Shown here: piece after piece, positions 51,145 to 61,310 of the stretch
Layout of the letters: the number at the start of each line of letters is the position of its first letter
How positions within the stretch are numbered: position 1 is the first letter of the stretch
Assembly: GCA_026168455.1 (NCBI GenBank)
Contig: CM047425.1
Span: 91,205,580-91,269,579 of the forward strand
Length of the DNA stretch: 64,000 bases
Direction of reading: 5' to 3'
Origin: Theocolax elegans
Taxonomy: Eukaryota; Arthropoda; Insecta; Hymenoptera; Cerocephalidae
Made by a program: the position numbers and the translations under genes
Notes under the pieces: generated by a model
The model's database searches: none
The model's input: the letters and a program-made list of their open reading frames with translations, nothing else
What the model was told of the DNA's origin: nothing

Positions 51145-53448
51145 TCATTCTCTTCTATTCAATCTATGAAATCTATTACTTGTATGGAAGTATGAAACAT
51201 AATTATCATGTTCTTCATATTCTTCATATTCATCACATTCTTCTACAGATTCTTCTTCATCCAAAGGATATGAACATTTTTTGTTTTTATGTTTTTTTCT
51301 TTGGCGCTTAGCGGTAACAATTACGTTTTGAAATGCTTTAACAAATGTAGATTCCACTGATGTAAGCATTGAAATAAATAATTGTAATAGGCTTGGTGAG
51401 TAGCTTAAAATATTACTTATATAATTATCAATATTAGAGCGGCTTTTAAAATTGTTATATAAATTATACAATAATGTACCATTAAAAAATTCAGCAATAT
51501 TTATATTCATATATGGATAACCAAGTAATGCATTTAGATGCACAATATGCCTTAAACAATTTTGAAACAGTGAAAATGAATGAACAGTAGATATATACAA
51601 TTTTTTTGAATTTTTCATTAATGATTCAGTCATAACAAAATTAGACAAAAAAAATGGTAATGCTAATATGCAATCATTTTCTGTTATTAGATCAAGAGCT
51701 TCTAAAACAGATAAATTTTGAATAGGTAACTGCTGCAAATTAGATTTATTACATTTGAGTTTATTTATTATTTTGCCATACTTTCTTTCAAAGAAAATTT
51801 GTGATCTGTGATATCCAATTTTTTTATCTATAATGTGATATAACATATTAAATAATACAGCATACAAATGACATTTTGTTGTGAAAGGTGGTTCAGCTTC
51901 ATCTATCCAATATTTAGCAGTTCCTATGAACAATTTCCATGATACTGGAAATTGTTCTATAAAGTTATCTGTAATACCAAGTATACTATCTAATATACAT
52001 TTTCTTTCTGACAATGGTATTTCTCGTAATTGAGAAAGTAAAGGATATTTTTCAAATATATCATCGCAATGTAACTTTAAGGTAACAATGCTAGTCATTT
52101 GTCCTCTTGCAACATATTCTAATGTTCTAACATTACTTGTACCTCTATTTAATAATGTAAAAATTATACGAATAATTTTTAAACTAATATTTATACAAGT
52201 GGGATGAGAATAATCTTCTATTTGTACAGGACAAACATAAAGCTGCCTTGTTAACATATCTATGAAATACGATGGATAATGTGCAGCATTAAATTCTTTA
52301 ATAAACCACAATGGAGCTATTTTATACAAATTTTTCTCATTATCTGGTTTTACAATATCAAATTCTTCATCACATTCATTACTTTCTTCATTGCAACTTA
52401 AATCTGATTCATTCTCGTCTACTGGCTCTTCAATAACTTGTAAATTTCTAACATCTTCTTGAAATTTATAAGGCTTTTCATTTAATGTACGTAATATTAA
52501 ATTAATATAATCATCAGAAAATTGTAAAGGAATCAACATTTTAGCTGATGAAACTCTATATCCATTTATAATCATTTCTATTACTTCTAAAATTTTTTCT
52601 CTTTTATCTAAATCTATTTTACTTAACACTTTCGCAATAACACTGTCTAGTGTTTGCTTTTGAAGCCATCTGAATGTTGCCTCTATACGACGTTGTAGTT
52701 CATTATGTAGTCTTTTGGATTGTTTGGAAAGCTTTAAAGTTCTAAAAAAATTTATAAAATTCCTTCTGCTAATATAATCATTTCCTAAAAGTACAGCAGC
52801 CATAGGCATCGTATCTTTGTCCATACCAGGAAAGCGTTGTAAGAAATATTCAATTTTATAAATTTTACAATGTTTTACAAATCCATCACAATTTGGATTT
52901 TTTACTATACCGCGATCTAAAGTATTGTATGGTATGTACATAACATCAAAAATATAAAAATCAGAATCAAAACTTAAAACAGGGCAGTTTAGGAGCTTAG
53001 CTACAGAAGCTATGTCATCATCAGCTTCAAAAAGAGATTGAGTACATTTAATTCCCTTTTGTTCTGCAGTATTTTTAAATACTTCCTTTAAAAGTAAAGG
53101 AAATATTTGAGTCCTTAATTGTTTATATGGTGTTACTGAATGTGCAGCAATTATTCTATCTTTTGTTCTTTTATAAATTGTACTTAGTTTTTTATCTTCA
53201 CTTCCTCCATCAATTATTATTAAAGGTGTTACTTTACATTTAATTAGCTCGTCGAAGAAATTTTCAACAGCATAGGCATACTTATCATAATCTCCTCCAA
53301 AACAAGAATTACTTTTTGTATCATTATTGTACAATTGAGAAGCTACAGCATTACCGTCTATAACTAAAAATGTGTTGTGCAAACTATAATTTTTAAAATA
53401 CACATCTGAATGTTGAGCAATATACGTAGTTAACCCTTGTATTCCCAT
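51145..53448 (-). CDS. ast: Asteroid homologue (XPG/FEN1-like nuclease-fold protein), intronless
   Basis: A single exon of 767 aa starting MGIQGLTTYI at ATG 53448. The N-terminal about 240 residues form an XPG/FEN1-type nuclease fold. The acidic metal-ligand positions look retained: D31 (FLVIDGNA), D80 (IIIDGG), E141 and D143-145 (FEADDDIA), D161/D163 (SFDSDF) and D224 (LLGNDY). Drosophila asteroid is a nuclear protein first linked to EGF-receptor/Star signalling in eye development. Its nuclease activity is not established to my knowledge. The long middle part is helical and unassigned. The C-terminus has a basic KRQRKKHKNKK stretch (possible nuclear localisation signal) followed by a Glu/Asp/Tyr-rich acidic tail. 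It lies wholly within the RAD51C-like intron on the same strand, so RAD51C pre-mRNA must carry it as intron sequence. Confidence 0.9.
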   Translation of the reverse strand: MGIQGLTTYIAQHSDVYFKNYSLHNTFLVIDGNAVASQLYNNDTKSNSCFGGDYDKYAYAVENFFDELIKCKVTPLIIIDGGSEDKKLSTIYKRTKDRIIAAHSVTPYKQLRTQIFPLLLKEVFKNTAEQKGIKCTQSLFEADDDIASVAKLLNCPVLSFDSDFYIFDVMYIPYNTLDRGIVKNPNCDGFVKHCKIYKIEYFLQRFPGMDKDTMPMAAVLLGNDYISRRNFINFFRTLKLSKQSKRLHNELQRRIEATFRWLQKQTLDSVIAKVLSKIDLDKREKILEVIEMIINGYRVSSAKMLIPLQFSDDYINLILRTLNEKPYKFQEDVRNLQVIEEPVDENESDLSCNEESNECDEEFDIVKPDNEKNLYKIAPLWFIKEFNAAHYPSYFIDMLTRQLYVCPVQIEDYSHPTCINISLKIIRIIFTLLNRGTSNVRTLEYVARGQMTSIVTLKLHCDDIFEKYPLLSQLREIPLSERKCILDSILGITDNFIEQFPVSWKLFIGTAKYWIDEAEPPFTTKCHLYAVLFNMLYHIIDKKIGYHRSQIFFERKYGKIINKLKCNKSNLQQLPIQNLSVLEALDLITENDCILALPFFLSNFVMTESLMKNSKKLYISTVHSFSLFQNCLRHIVHLNALLGYPYMNINIAEFFNGTLLYNLYNNFKSRSNIDNYISNILSYSPSLLQLFISMLTSVESTFVKAFQNVIVTAKRQRKKHKNKKCSYPLDEEESVEECDEYEEYEEHDNYVSYFHTSNRFHRLNRRE

Positions 53449-53514
53449 TTTTTAAGTAATATGATAATAAACACTTTGGGAACCATAATCAGACTGACAA
53501 AATGTTTCAATATG

Positions 53515-53981
53515 GCTCTATAAAGATTGCACCTATAATCAATATTTTGATATGAGTAGTATATAAATCGATTGCTCGTAAAAAATTACAAAATATTGAT
53601 ACTTAACATTTTTTTGCTCGTGACTTTCTTTTTGCACAATATGCAAAAATCACTTGGGTGCTGCACTCAATTTTTCACCCCTATTTTAAACGTAATAAAA
53701 TGATTTTAAAATAATCTAGCCCGACCTATTAGATTGCTCGTGATCTGCCTGATACGCACCTGAAGCCTAAATTTGTAAATTAATAAAAAAAATAAAATTA
53801 GGATATTTTGTTCATCTTTCCTTGCACCCGTTTGTCGCGCATGCGTAATAGTGGCACAGCGCGAATTTTTAAAATATTTTCACTTGGGTGCGGCGCTTCT
53901 TATTTGATTTTTTCTTCCAATAATATAAAAAAACACGTTTCAATCTAGACTAGCCTATTATATGGGTCTCTGTGCACCCAT
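53515..53981 (+). repeat. Left long terminal inverted repeat (about 470 bp)
   Basis: Matches the reverse complement of 58560-59038 with scattered mismatches and indels. Shared landmarks include ATTTTGATATGAGTAGT, AATCGATTGCTCGTAAAAAA, AATATTGATACTTAACAT, TATTAGATTGCTCGTGATCT and TTGTCGCGCAT. It contains repeated motifs GATTGCTCGT and GGGTGC/GCACCC. Confidence 0.8.
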
Positions 53982-54966
53982 AGTGAAAAATTAGAAAGAA
54001 ATAATTTAGGGGAGACTGGGGCATTTTTGAACTTTTTTTTTATTTATTTTTTTTTCTTATCGAAAACGATATAATTTTATACTCGGGGCCATGGCAATTT
54101 TAAGTACTTTCCTCTACAAAAAGTTATAAAAATAAAATAAAAAAAAAGTATTGAAAATATAATGTAAATACGATATGATAGTATGGAAGGATGTATGATT
54201 TAAGTTTATAGATGTAAACCAAGTCCATTTCTGGGCCGTGATGGCTGAAATAAAATATTATTTAATACTGCAAAGTACTTTCCTCTAACTAATAAGTCAA
54301 ATTTTTTTCCCCACGATATTTATCGAGAGGATGGTTTATTTTACGGTTGAAAAAAAGGCATTTTGTTAAAACATGCTCCAACCCTAGGGTATTTTTTAAC
54401 TTATTTGCAATTTATTTATTTTTTTCGATGTAAATATTAATATTTTTCAATCTAGACTAATGGAACTTCAAATCCATACTTTTTAGCAACTCGTAGAATT
54501 TGTTTAGCCACCAAATTTATTAATATAACATTTTACTTCCACGCTAAAATAAAAATTATTTTTGTGAATTTTAACTTCTCCGTGGGCAAAATTTGTACGT
54601 GTATTTTAAACGGGGAAAAAATAATTGTTAAAGTTTTCCTGTTTTATGAAACAACTTTGATTTTTAAATACAAAATCTACTACTTATTAAGTATAATACA
54701 AGTATTAAGATTACAATAAAATTTACATAAAATTTGTAAAACAATTATCATTTTTATAAAAAGTAAATTTATTGAATAATAATATGTTTTATATGATAAA
54801 TGAATTTATTGTTCTCCACAAGCCAAAGACTATTCCTCACAACTCAGTAAGGCGGATTGTATTAATACCAGCCACTTTAAAAACCTCACAGGATGAGTGT
54901 TTGAAAAAGACCAAGACAAGCTAAGTCAAAATAAAAAATTTTAATTGACTGAAGTACAAAAAAAAC

Positions 54967-55380
54967 TTATTAAAAATATAATTTTTTCTCGCCCAGGCAA
55001 AAGTTTTTAAATTAATATTGAATTTTGTCGGTCTTGCTGAGCTAACGTCTAACGACTCTAAGAACTCCAAGTTGCTCGCTCGAAAAGGCACGACAATTCG
55101 CCGCGTATCAATCCCGAGGACAACATTATGAAGGCCACAGCCGCCAGACATAAACCAAAAGAAGAAGCAAATAAAATACTCAGTAATAAATTGAAAATAT
55201 TTTAATAAGAAAGAAAGAAATTTTAAGTCTATGTGTTTCGTTTTGGGACCGTCTGCCAGAACTCATCAGTGGGGCGCAGACGGTCCCTGCCCCAGACACA
55301 CAAGACAATATTATTGAATCAAAATAATGATAAACTTAAAACTTTGGTATCGTAAGAACGAATGAACGGAGCCTATATAA
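54967..55380 (+). repeat. 414-bp repeat unit A1
   Basis: Nearly identical to 55477-55888 in direct orientation, about 510 bp apart. It includes an internal hairpin (GGGACCGTCTG at about 55247 with CAGACGGTCCC at about 55277) and ends at a CTATATAA TATA-like motif. It resembles a terminal or promoter-bearing repeat of a retroelement, but I cannot assign a family. Confidence 0.85.
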
Positions 55381-55476
55381 GTACACATAAGATGGAAAAT
55401 CTGATTGTGGGTGGAAAAGTGCCCCCTAACATCAGAGTATGTACTATGGACATAATTTTAAACCAAAGTCCTGTTA

Positions 55477-55888
55477 TTATTAAAAATATAATTTTTTCTC
55501 GCCCAGGCAAGTTTTTAAATTAATATTGAATTTTGTCGGTCTTGCTGAGCTAACGTCTAACGACTCTAAGAACTCCAAGTTGCTCGCTCGAAAAGGCACG
55601 ACAATTCGCCGCGTATCAATCCCGAGGACAACATTATGAAGGCCACAGCCGCCAGACATAAACCAAAAGAAGAAGCAAATAAAATACTCAGTAATAAATT
55701 GAAAATATTTTAATAAGAAAGAAAGAAATTTTAAGTCTATGTGTTTCGTTTTGGGACCGTCTGCCAGAACTCATCAGTGGGGCGCAGACGGTCCCTGCCC
55801 CAGACACACAAGACAATATTATTGAATCAAAATAATGATAAACTTAAAACTTTGGTATCGTAAGAACGAATGAACGGAGCCTATATAA
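55477..55888 (+). repeat. 412-bp repeat unit A2
   Basis: Second direct copy of unit A1, differing mainly by a two-base deletion (AAAAGTTTT to AAGTTTT) near its left end. A 96-bp spacer separates the copies. Confidence 0.85.
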
Positions 55889-56172
55889 TTCTAACGACTC
55901 TAAGAACTCCAAGTTGCTCGCTCGAAAAGGCAAGACGAAACACATAGACTTAAAATTTCTTTCTTTCTTATTAAAATATTTTCAATTTTATTACTTAGTA
56001 TTTTATTTGCTTCTTCTTTTGGTTTATGTCTGGCGGCTTGTGGCCTTCATAATGTTGTCCTCGGGATTGATACGCGGCGAATTGTCATGCCTTTTCGAGA
56101 GAGCAACTTGGAGTTCTTAGAGTCGTTAGACATTAGCTCAGCCAGACCGACAAAATTCAATATTAATTTAAA
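55889..56172 (-). repeat. Rearranged, partly inverted copy A3 of the 55-kb repeat
   Basis: The first about 42 bases (CTAACGACTCTAAGAACTCC...) repeat unit A in direct orientation. From about 55934 the sequence switches to the reverse complement of unit A back to its start. The hairpin-bearing part is missing. The same short peptide frame (NLEFLESLD, SARPTKFNIN) can be read in A1, A2 and A3. Confidence 0.8.
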
Positions 56173-56360
56173 ATACAAAAAAAAAACGTTAATAAAAGAA
56201 AGGAAGAGTCGAAATTGTGATTTCGGTGTGAGCAGACGTGTTTACTTCTCGCTCCGTATACGAATAAGCCTATAATACAATAATACAATATATACTATAA
56301 TATATATACAATCGACAACATTCAGGGTTCTGCCCTGCGAAATCGCTTAAGCGATAATCC

Positions 56361-56648
56361 GTGAGGATGACCACCATGTCCTCTTCATCACCGATAAGAC
56401 AATCCGAAACTACAGTAATACCCATGTTTACAGTTAAAAAATCATCTGAAACAAGTTATGGAAACATGACAGAAAAGTTAATTCACTTAAGAAGAAAACA
56501 AGGACTCGTAATGGACTGCATTGATGGATTAAGTCTCACCGATTACACGTGTGCAATTGGTGATATAGTAGAACCAAAAAATGTTATTTTCTCATATAAA
56601 ATATATAATAATCGTGTGTGCATATATTTATATCCAACAAGAACTTAA
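56361..56648 (+). pseudogene. Probable retroelement ORF fragment
   Basis: A 95-codon frame with low-AT codons and motif-like text (EKLIHLRRKQGLVMDCIDG, SYKIYNNRVCIYL) that resembles the nucleic-acid-binding ORF1/gag-like proteins of insect retroelements. In another frame the sequence continues plausibly (NLTDSITDTIALLS), suggesting a frameshift just before the stop at 56646. It sits right after the unit-A repeats. Family assignment is from memory only and weak. Confidence 0.35.
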
Positions 56649-56991
56649 CCGACAGTATCACAGATACCATTGCTTTGTTATCTAATTCTAAGCTTACCTT
56701 TTTAATTTAAAGCATTTTTAAGATATTCAAGAAGAAATGTCTAAAAACAGATAATTTCGCTATTTCCTTATATCATTTTCCTGGAAATACCTCCCCTACC
56801 TTTTTTCACAACAATATGGTAGATTATAGCGAGGATTTACGTTTTAAGTTATAATTTTACAGTTTTAGGCGCAAAAATTTGATTTTGAAGAATTTGGAAA
56901 ATTCTAAAATTTTAACCTATCATATGCATTTATACACGAAATGACCCCTGTTTAAATCGGTTATCGTTCGTAACAAATCTGCCAATTTCAG

Positions 56992-57135
56992 ATGTAGCAG
57001 ATGAAGGGGAGACCAGTATTAGACCTTCATCGGCCACAGTATCTTTGGATGAGTTCGAGTCCGTCCAGGAGACTCAGAGTGGAATTGTTACTGCGGTTGC
57101 AGAAAAGCCGTCTTCTCCAAAGGATATACTGGTAG
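56992..57135 (+). other. Candidate orphan exon
   Basis: Flanked by a good acceptor (GCCAATTTCAG) and a strong donor (GGTAG|GTAAGT), it has an open frame of 47 codons with GC-richer, coding-like composition. It reads from VADEGETSIRPSSATVSLDE to EKPSSPKDILV. It starts in phase 2 and ends in phase 1. A possible downstream acceptor (TTTTGCAG at 58460) would add a 13-codon end. The protein is not recognised. It may be a host-gene remnant or part of the surrounding mobile element. Confidence 0.35.
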
Positions 57136-57265
57136 GTAAGTTCGTAGATCCAAAATATTATTTAAAACATTTCCTTGTCTAGCTGATTGTATATAATATT
57201 TCGGCTATACTTATAACATATATTGGTTATACCTATGTCCGCTTTTCTAGAAACAGTTAAGTATA

Positions 57266-58274
57266 TGGGCAAATCTCCCTAACTTTTTTTTTGTGTCACT
57301 CACTGATTTAGCAGCTTTAAAATGTGTTTAACCTCTTTGTACCAGTTTCAATTTATAGTTCTATACTTCTATACTCCACCTATATGGTTAAAGCTCAATA
57401 GAGACTTTGTCAAACTCCTTTGTCTCAAATTGATGCTTCAATAATTGAAAAATGGAAGAAAAATGATGAAATATCGTGTCACTTGTAAAAAATAATTTAT
57501 TATGGTTACTGTAAAATTTGGAGCATTGCTTGGAAATGGTTGAAACTTTAAACAAGTATTCTATTTTAATAGTGCATCAAAAAAGTCTTCCATATTTTGA
57601 TGTGCTCCCTTCCAATAAAAAGTTTTAATGGTTTGAAATTGTGTCACTGGAATTTCACTAAGTTTTAAAATTATCATATTTTTCTTTCTATTGACTGGAG
57701 CATTTTCGAAATCAGCAAATAACCAAAATCTGCATTTAGTAGATGTAAAAAGAAATAGATTGAGGTATAGTGCAAGTATATGTGCTTGCAAAAATGAAGT
57801 AGAAAATAAAATGTAAGTAAAAGAATTCATGCGAAAATCGTTGAAAAATTTATAGCAATGTGACTTTGGACGACTGTCATATTTTTTCTGTATACAGCAC
57901 ATCAAAATGGTAAAAAATCTCTTAAAGAACATATTAAATCCAACAATCTGTCAAATTTACCGAGTTTTTTACTAAGTTTTTTAAGTTTTTTAGTGACAGT
58001 TACTGATGTTTATTATATTTCGTTATATTTTTATTATTCTATGCTTTATAAATAAAATCTTAATAAACATATCACTATTTTTTCTGATCTTTTATTATAA
58101 AAAATGAAATATCGCACACAACTTTTGGAGCATTTCTCGCTCATGAAAGCACATTATACCAATCAATTCCAATAATATTCCTAACCTTTCATACCAAATT
58201 TCAAAGGTGTGCTCCTAAAATTGCCTGATCCCACATTTTTTCGCCAAAAATTAAAAGTTGGGGAGATTTGCCCA
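57266..58274. mobile_element. 1,009-bp DNA transposon with TGGGCAAATCTCCC ends
   Basis: The left end TGGGCAAATCTCCCTAACTT (57266) and the right end, GGGAGATTTGCCCA to 58274, form terminal inverted repeats of about 22 bp with one mismatch. TATA flanks both ends, compatible with a TA or TATA target duplication. A minus-strand frame of 123 codons (57561-57932, ATG start) lies inside but shows no transposase signature I recognise. Confidence 0.7.
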
Positions 58275-58559
58275 TATATAAAATTCTTCCATTTTATTTC
58301 AACACAGAGGTATTTCTTTATTCTTTCAACAGTAAAGATTTTATCCATCTATCCTTACTAGAATTTGCTCAAACCAATAGTTCGCGACTTCTTTGTTATC
58401 GGTTATACCCTATTCTTCATTTTTTTTCTATAAGTTACCAACTCGTTATTCCTTTTGCAGCAACTGAAACTCGGTCCACCTTTGTGCTTATAATATGATT
58501 ACTTATTCATGCAAATTCATAGTTTATTCTCCATTAAATTTATAAAAATTATTTTATGA

Positions 58560-59038
58560 ATGGGTGGACAACGAGCAATCCAGTAGACTAGACTAGATAG
58601 TTTCAAAAATGTTTTTTTATATTGAAAAAAAAAATTAATTATGAAGCGTTGCACCCAAATGTAATTTTTTAATTTCGCGCGATGCCACTTTTACGCATGC
58701 GCTCTGGCTTGCATATGCGCGACAAATTGATGCAAAGAACGGTGAACAAAAATTCATAATTTAATTTTTTTATTAATTTATAAATTTTGGCTTCGGATGT
58801 ATGACGAGCAGATCACGAGCAATCTAATAGGTCGTGCTAGACTATTTTAAAATTATTTTATTACATTTAAAATAGATGTGGAAAATTGGGTGCACCACGG
58901 CCCAAGTGATTTTTGCATATTGTACAAAAACAAAGCCACGAGCAAAAAAATGTTAAGTATCAATATTTTGTAGTTTTTTACGAGCAATCGATTTATACAC
59001 TACTCATATCAAAATATTAATGGGTGCAAACTTTAGAG
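58560..59038 (-). repeat. Right long terminal inverted repeat (about 470 bp)
   Basis: Inverted counterpart of 53515-53981. ACGAGCAATC occurs at about 58570, 58831 and 58980, giving a set of sub-terminal repeats of the kind transposases bind. Confidence 0.8.
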
Positions 59039-59834
59039 TTTAGGTGAGCCTTACAGATGTATCCAAAAATAGATGAAATGTTACCTTTCTCTACGTTTAC
59101 TTACGCATCGTCTCACAGTCACACTACTGTTTACATTGTCTTACTTTTTAATATTTTTTTTCGCTAGGGTACCTATACGTAATTTAGAATTACACATTCA
59201 AAAATTAATATGTAATTAATACGTAAAAAACATGTGTACTGATATCGTTTTACTGATATTGATTTATAATACCTTTTTTATTCAATATTCAAATTTATTG
59301 ATTTTAATCCAAGGTAAAATTTTCTTTTATCAGTTGTAGTACCAACTGAAAAAGCAAATTTGTTACAGACAAAAAGAGTGTTGATAGTTTATTTTAAATA
59401 AAATATTCTCTTTAAAATTACATATTTAAAAAATTAAAATAGTTTTTTTAAATCTTGTATTAATGCCTAATGGTCAATTGAAGTATTATATAAGGTATTA
59501 ATTCATTCCGAAACGTCTTTACTGAAGCCTCAAGGCGCAAACGCAAGATTTACTTTTTCACGACGAAATAACTTTATAACTACCACATATATACATCTCG
59601 CTTGTTCCTATGTCGATACATAGACGAGAAGTGGTTCTGTGGTGTCTTGTTGATTTACGTTTTATCTCGTCAGGCGCATGAATTTACCTCAATTAAACAA
59701 AATTTTAAAATCAAGTTATTTACAAACTATTTACAAGATGTACTTTGTAGTAGAAACGTTTTCTAAATTACCTCTTAAATGACGACAATTCACTGTAACC
59801 TTATTTAATATTTATAAAGTTTGGTGTTACTTAG

Positions 59835-59914
59835 GTAAGTATTTATGAATAAAAACTATTTTATATGAATAATTGAAATATGTGTATTAATAAATTAATA
59901 TTTTTTGCTTATAG
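59835..59914 (+). other. Probable 5' UTR intron of the MYND gene
   Basis: An 80-base segment with donor GTAAGT at 59835 and acceptor TTATAG at 59914. Removing it excludes the upstream ATG at 59880. Confidence 0.5.
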
Positions 59915-59939
59915 AAGAATATTTGAATCTTGTCACAAA

Positions 59940-61208
59940 ATGACAGATGATCTGCATAATTATTTCTTCTATGCCAATACTTGTCATGTTTGTAAATGCA
60001 GTGGAAATGAAACACATTTGAAAAAATGCAGCAATTGCAAAATGATTTCTTATTGTGGAAAAGAACACCAAAAGCAACACTGGCTACAGCACAAAAATTT
60101 ATGTAGAGTCTTGGCTGAAATGCTTGACGAATCAGATAAAGAAAATCTCTTAGAAGGTATGCAAAATTGTACTATGGAAGAATGGGTAAAAGCAAAAATG
60201 AATTTAATGCTTTTGGCTAGTATAAAATTGAATCGAAAATTGTTACCATATGAAGAAGAAATGTTTAAATTCCCTAAAGCCTGTGCTGTATGCCATGAAA
60301 CAGATTCAAAACTATTAACAGATTGCCTATCTTGCCCTTTTGCAAGTTTTTGTGAAGAACATCAGAATGATCCAAGTCATAATGAAGTTTGTGAAATGTT
60401 AAGTCTATGTTACGATTTAGATATTGCAGGTACTGTTTTTATTAGACATCCTCCAAGAAATGTTGTACCATACCACACAGATATGGCATATTTACCAGTT
60501 TCTATAAAAAATTTTATTGATTTATATATCAATGAAGACAGAACAATTCTAGTATCAAGTGATATACAAACAGCTCATATATCAGAATATCTTACAAGAC
60601 CTTTAACTTTGTTACACGCTATGGAAAAATTGGAATATCCAGGTTGTTCCAAACTAACAATTCATATAGTTGGTGCAAATATGATCGAATTAGATGGAGT
60701 TGAAATTTGGGAAATATTATTACATTGGCTGCCAGCTTTAACAGAATTAAATATTGTACTAATAGGTCCAGAACTTAGTAGCAATAATAAAAAATTAAAA
60801 TGTAACATATGTGATTGTTGCATCGAGAAGGGCATGAAACTCTACCTCAAAACTCATGGCAGTTTGTATAAAGAATATATTGTTAGTGATTGTTATGTCA
60901 AGCCAGATATTATTGTAGGATATAATTTAGGAATCCATGAATGTGAGAATATAAATTCTCCTAATGATACATGGTCACAGTCTATACAAGTTCTGCGTGA
61001 ACAAAAATGCCCATTTATTGTAACATCATACAATGCAGAAGAAGCTCAAAAAGAACACAAGAGGCTGTGCGATATTTTAAAAAAACCAGTGCATTATTTA
61101 TACTGTGAAAAAAATCCATTTTCTAGTTTAAGGCCTCATAGAGATTATGAAACTGAAGGCGTTTATTATCAAAATCAATATGTAATTGTCTATCGAGATT
61201 TGGACTGA
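59940..61208 (+). CDS. MYND-type zinc finger protein with MSS51-like C-terminal domain (422 aa)
   Basis: Intronless coding region starting MTDDLHNYFF at ATG 59940, context CACAAAATG. An in-frame ATG at 59880 lies within a probable 5' UTR intron (donor TTAG|GTAAGT after 59834, acceptor CTTATAG at 59914), so the later start is preferred. The N-terminus is a classic MYND finger (C15, C18, C30, C33, C39, H43, H47, H51, C55 approximately). A second, weaker Cys/His cluster follows at C115-C151. The C-terminal half matches the MSS51/ZMYND17-type domain: TIHIVGANMIE, WEILLHWLPALTELNIVLIGPEL, KPDIIVGYNLGIHE, FIVTSYNAEEAQKE. MSS51 relatives are linked to mitochondria and metabolism in yeast and vertebrates. 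The role in insects is not known to me. It is nested in the RAD51C-like intron on the opposite strand. Confidence 0.85.
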   Translation: MTDDLHNYFFYANTCHVCKCSGNETHLKKCSNCKMISYCGKEHQKQHWLQHKNLCRVLAEMLDESDKENLLEGMQNCTMEEWVKAKMNLMLLASIKLNRKLLPYEEEMFKFPKACAVCHETDSKLLTDCLSCPFASFCEEHQNDPSHNEVCEMLSLCYDLDIAGTVFIRHPPRNVVPYHTDMAYLPVSIKNFIDLYINEDRTILVSSDIQTAHISEYLTRPLTLLHAMEKLEYPGCSKLTIHIVGANMIELDGVEIWEILLHWLPALTELNIVLIGPELSSNNKKLKCNICDCCIEKGMKLYLKTHGSLYKEYIVSDCYVKPDIIVGYNLGIHECENINSPNDTWSQSIQVLREQKCPFIVTSYNAEEAQKEHKRLCDILKKPVHYLYCEKNPFSSLRPHRDYETEGVYYQNQYVIVYRDLD

Positions 61209-61304
61209 TAAATTACTAAGGATGTGTTTTTAATGTGATTTACTTATGTGTGATATGCATTTTTCTCTCTTTGATGTGCAAACTTTTAAAACATTTAAGC
61301 ATTT

Positions 61305-61310
61305 AATAAA
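61305..61310 (+). terminator. Candidate poly(A) signal of the MYND gene
   Basis: AATAAA about 95 bases after the stop codon at 61208. Confidence 0.5.

Larger units (their letters stand above)
53515..59038. mobile_element. 5.5-kb composite element bounded by about 470-bp inverted repeats
   Basis: The two inverted arms (53515-53981 and 58560-59038) face each other around about 4.6 kb of repeat-rich DNA. This could be one decayed DNA transposon with long terminal inverted repeats, or two independent MITE copies in opposite orientation. I see no clear target-site duplication and no intact transposase. The interior holds other insertions (54967-56170, 57266-58274), the ORF fragment at 56361-56648 and a candidate exon at 56992-57135. 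Confidence 0.55.
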
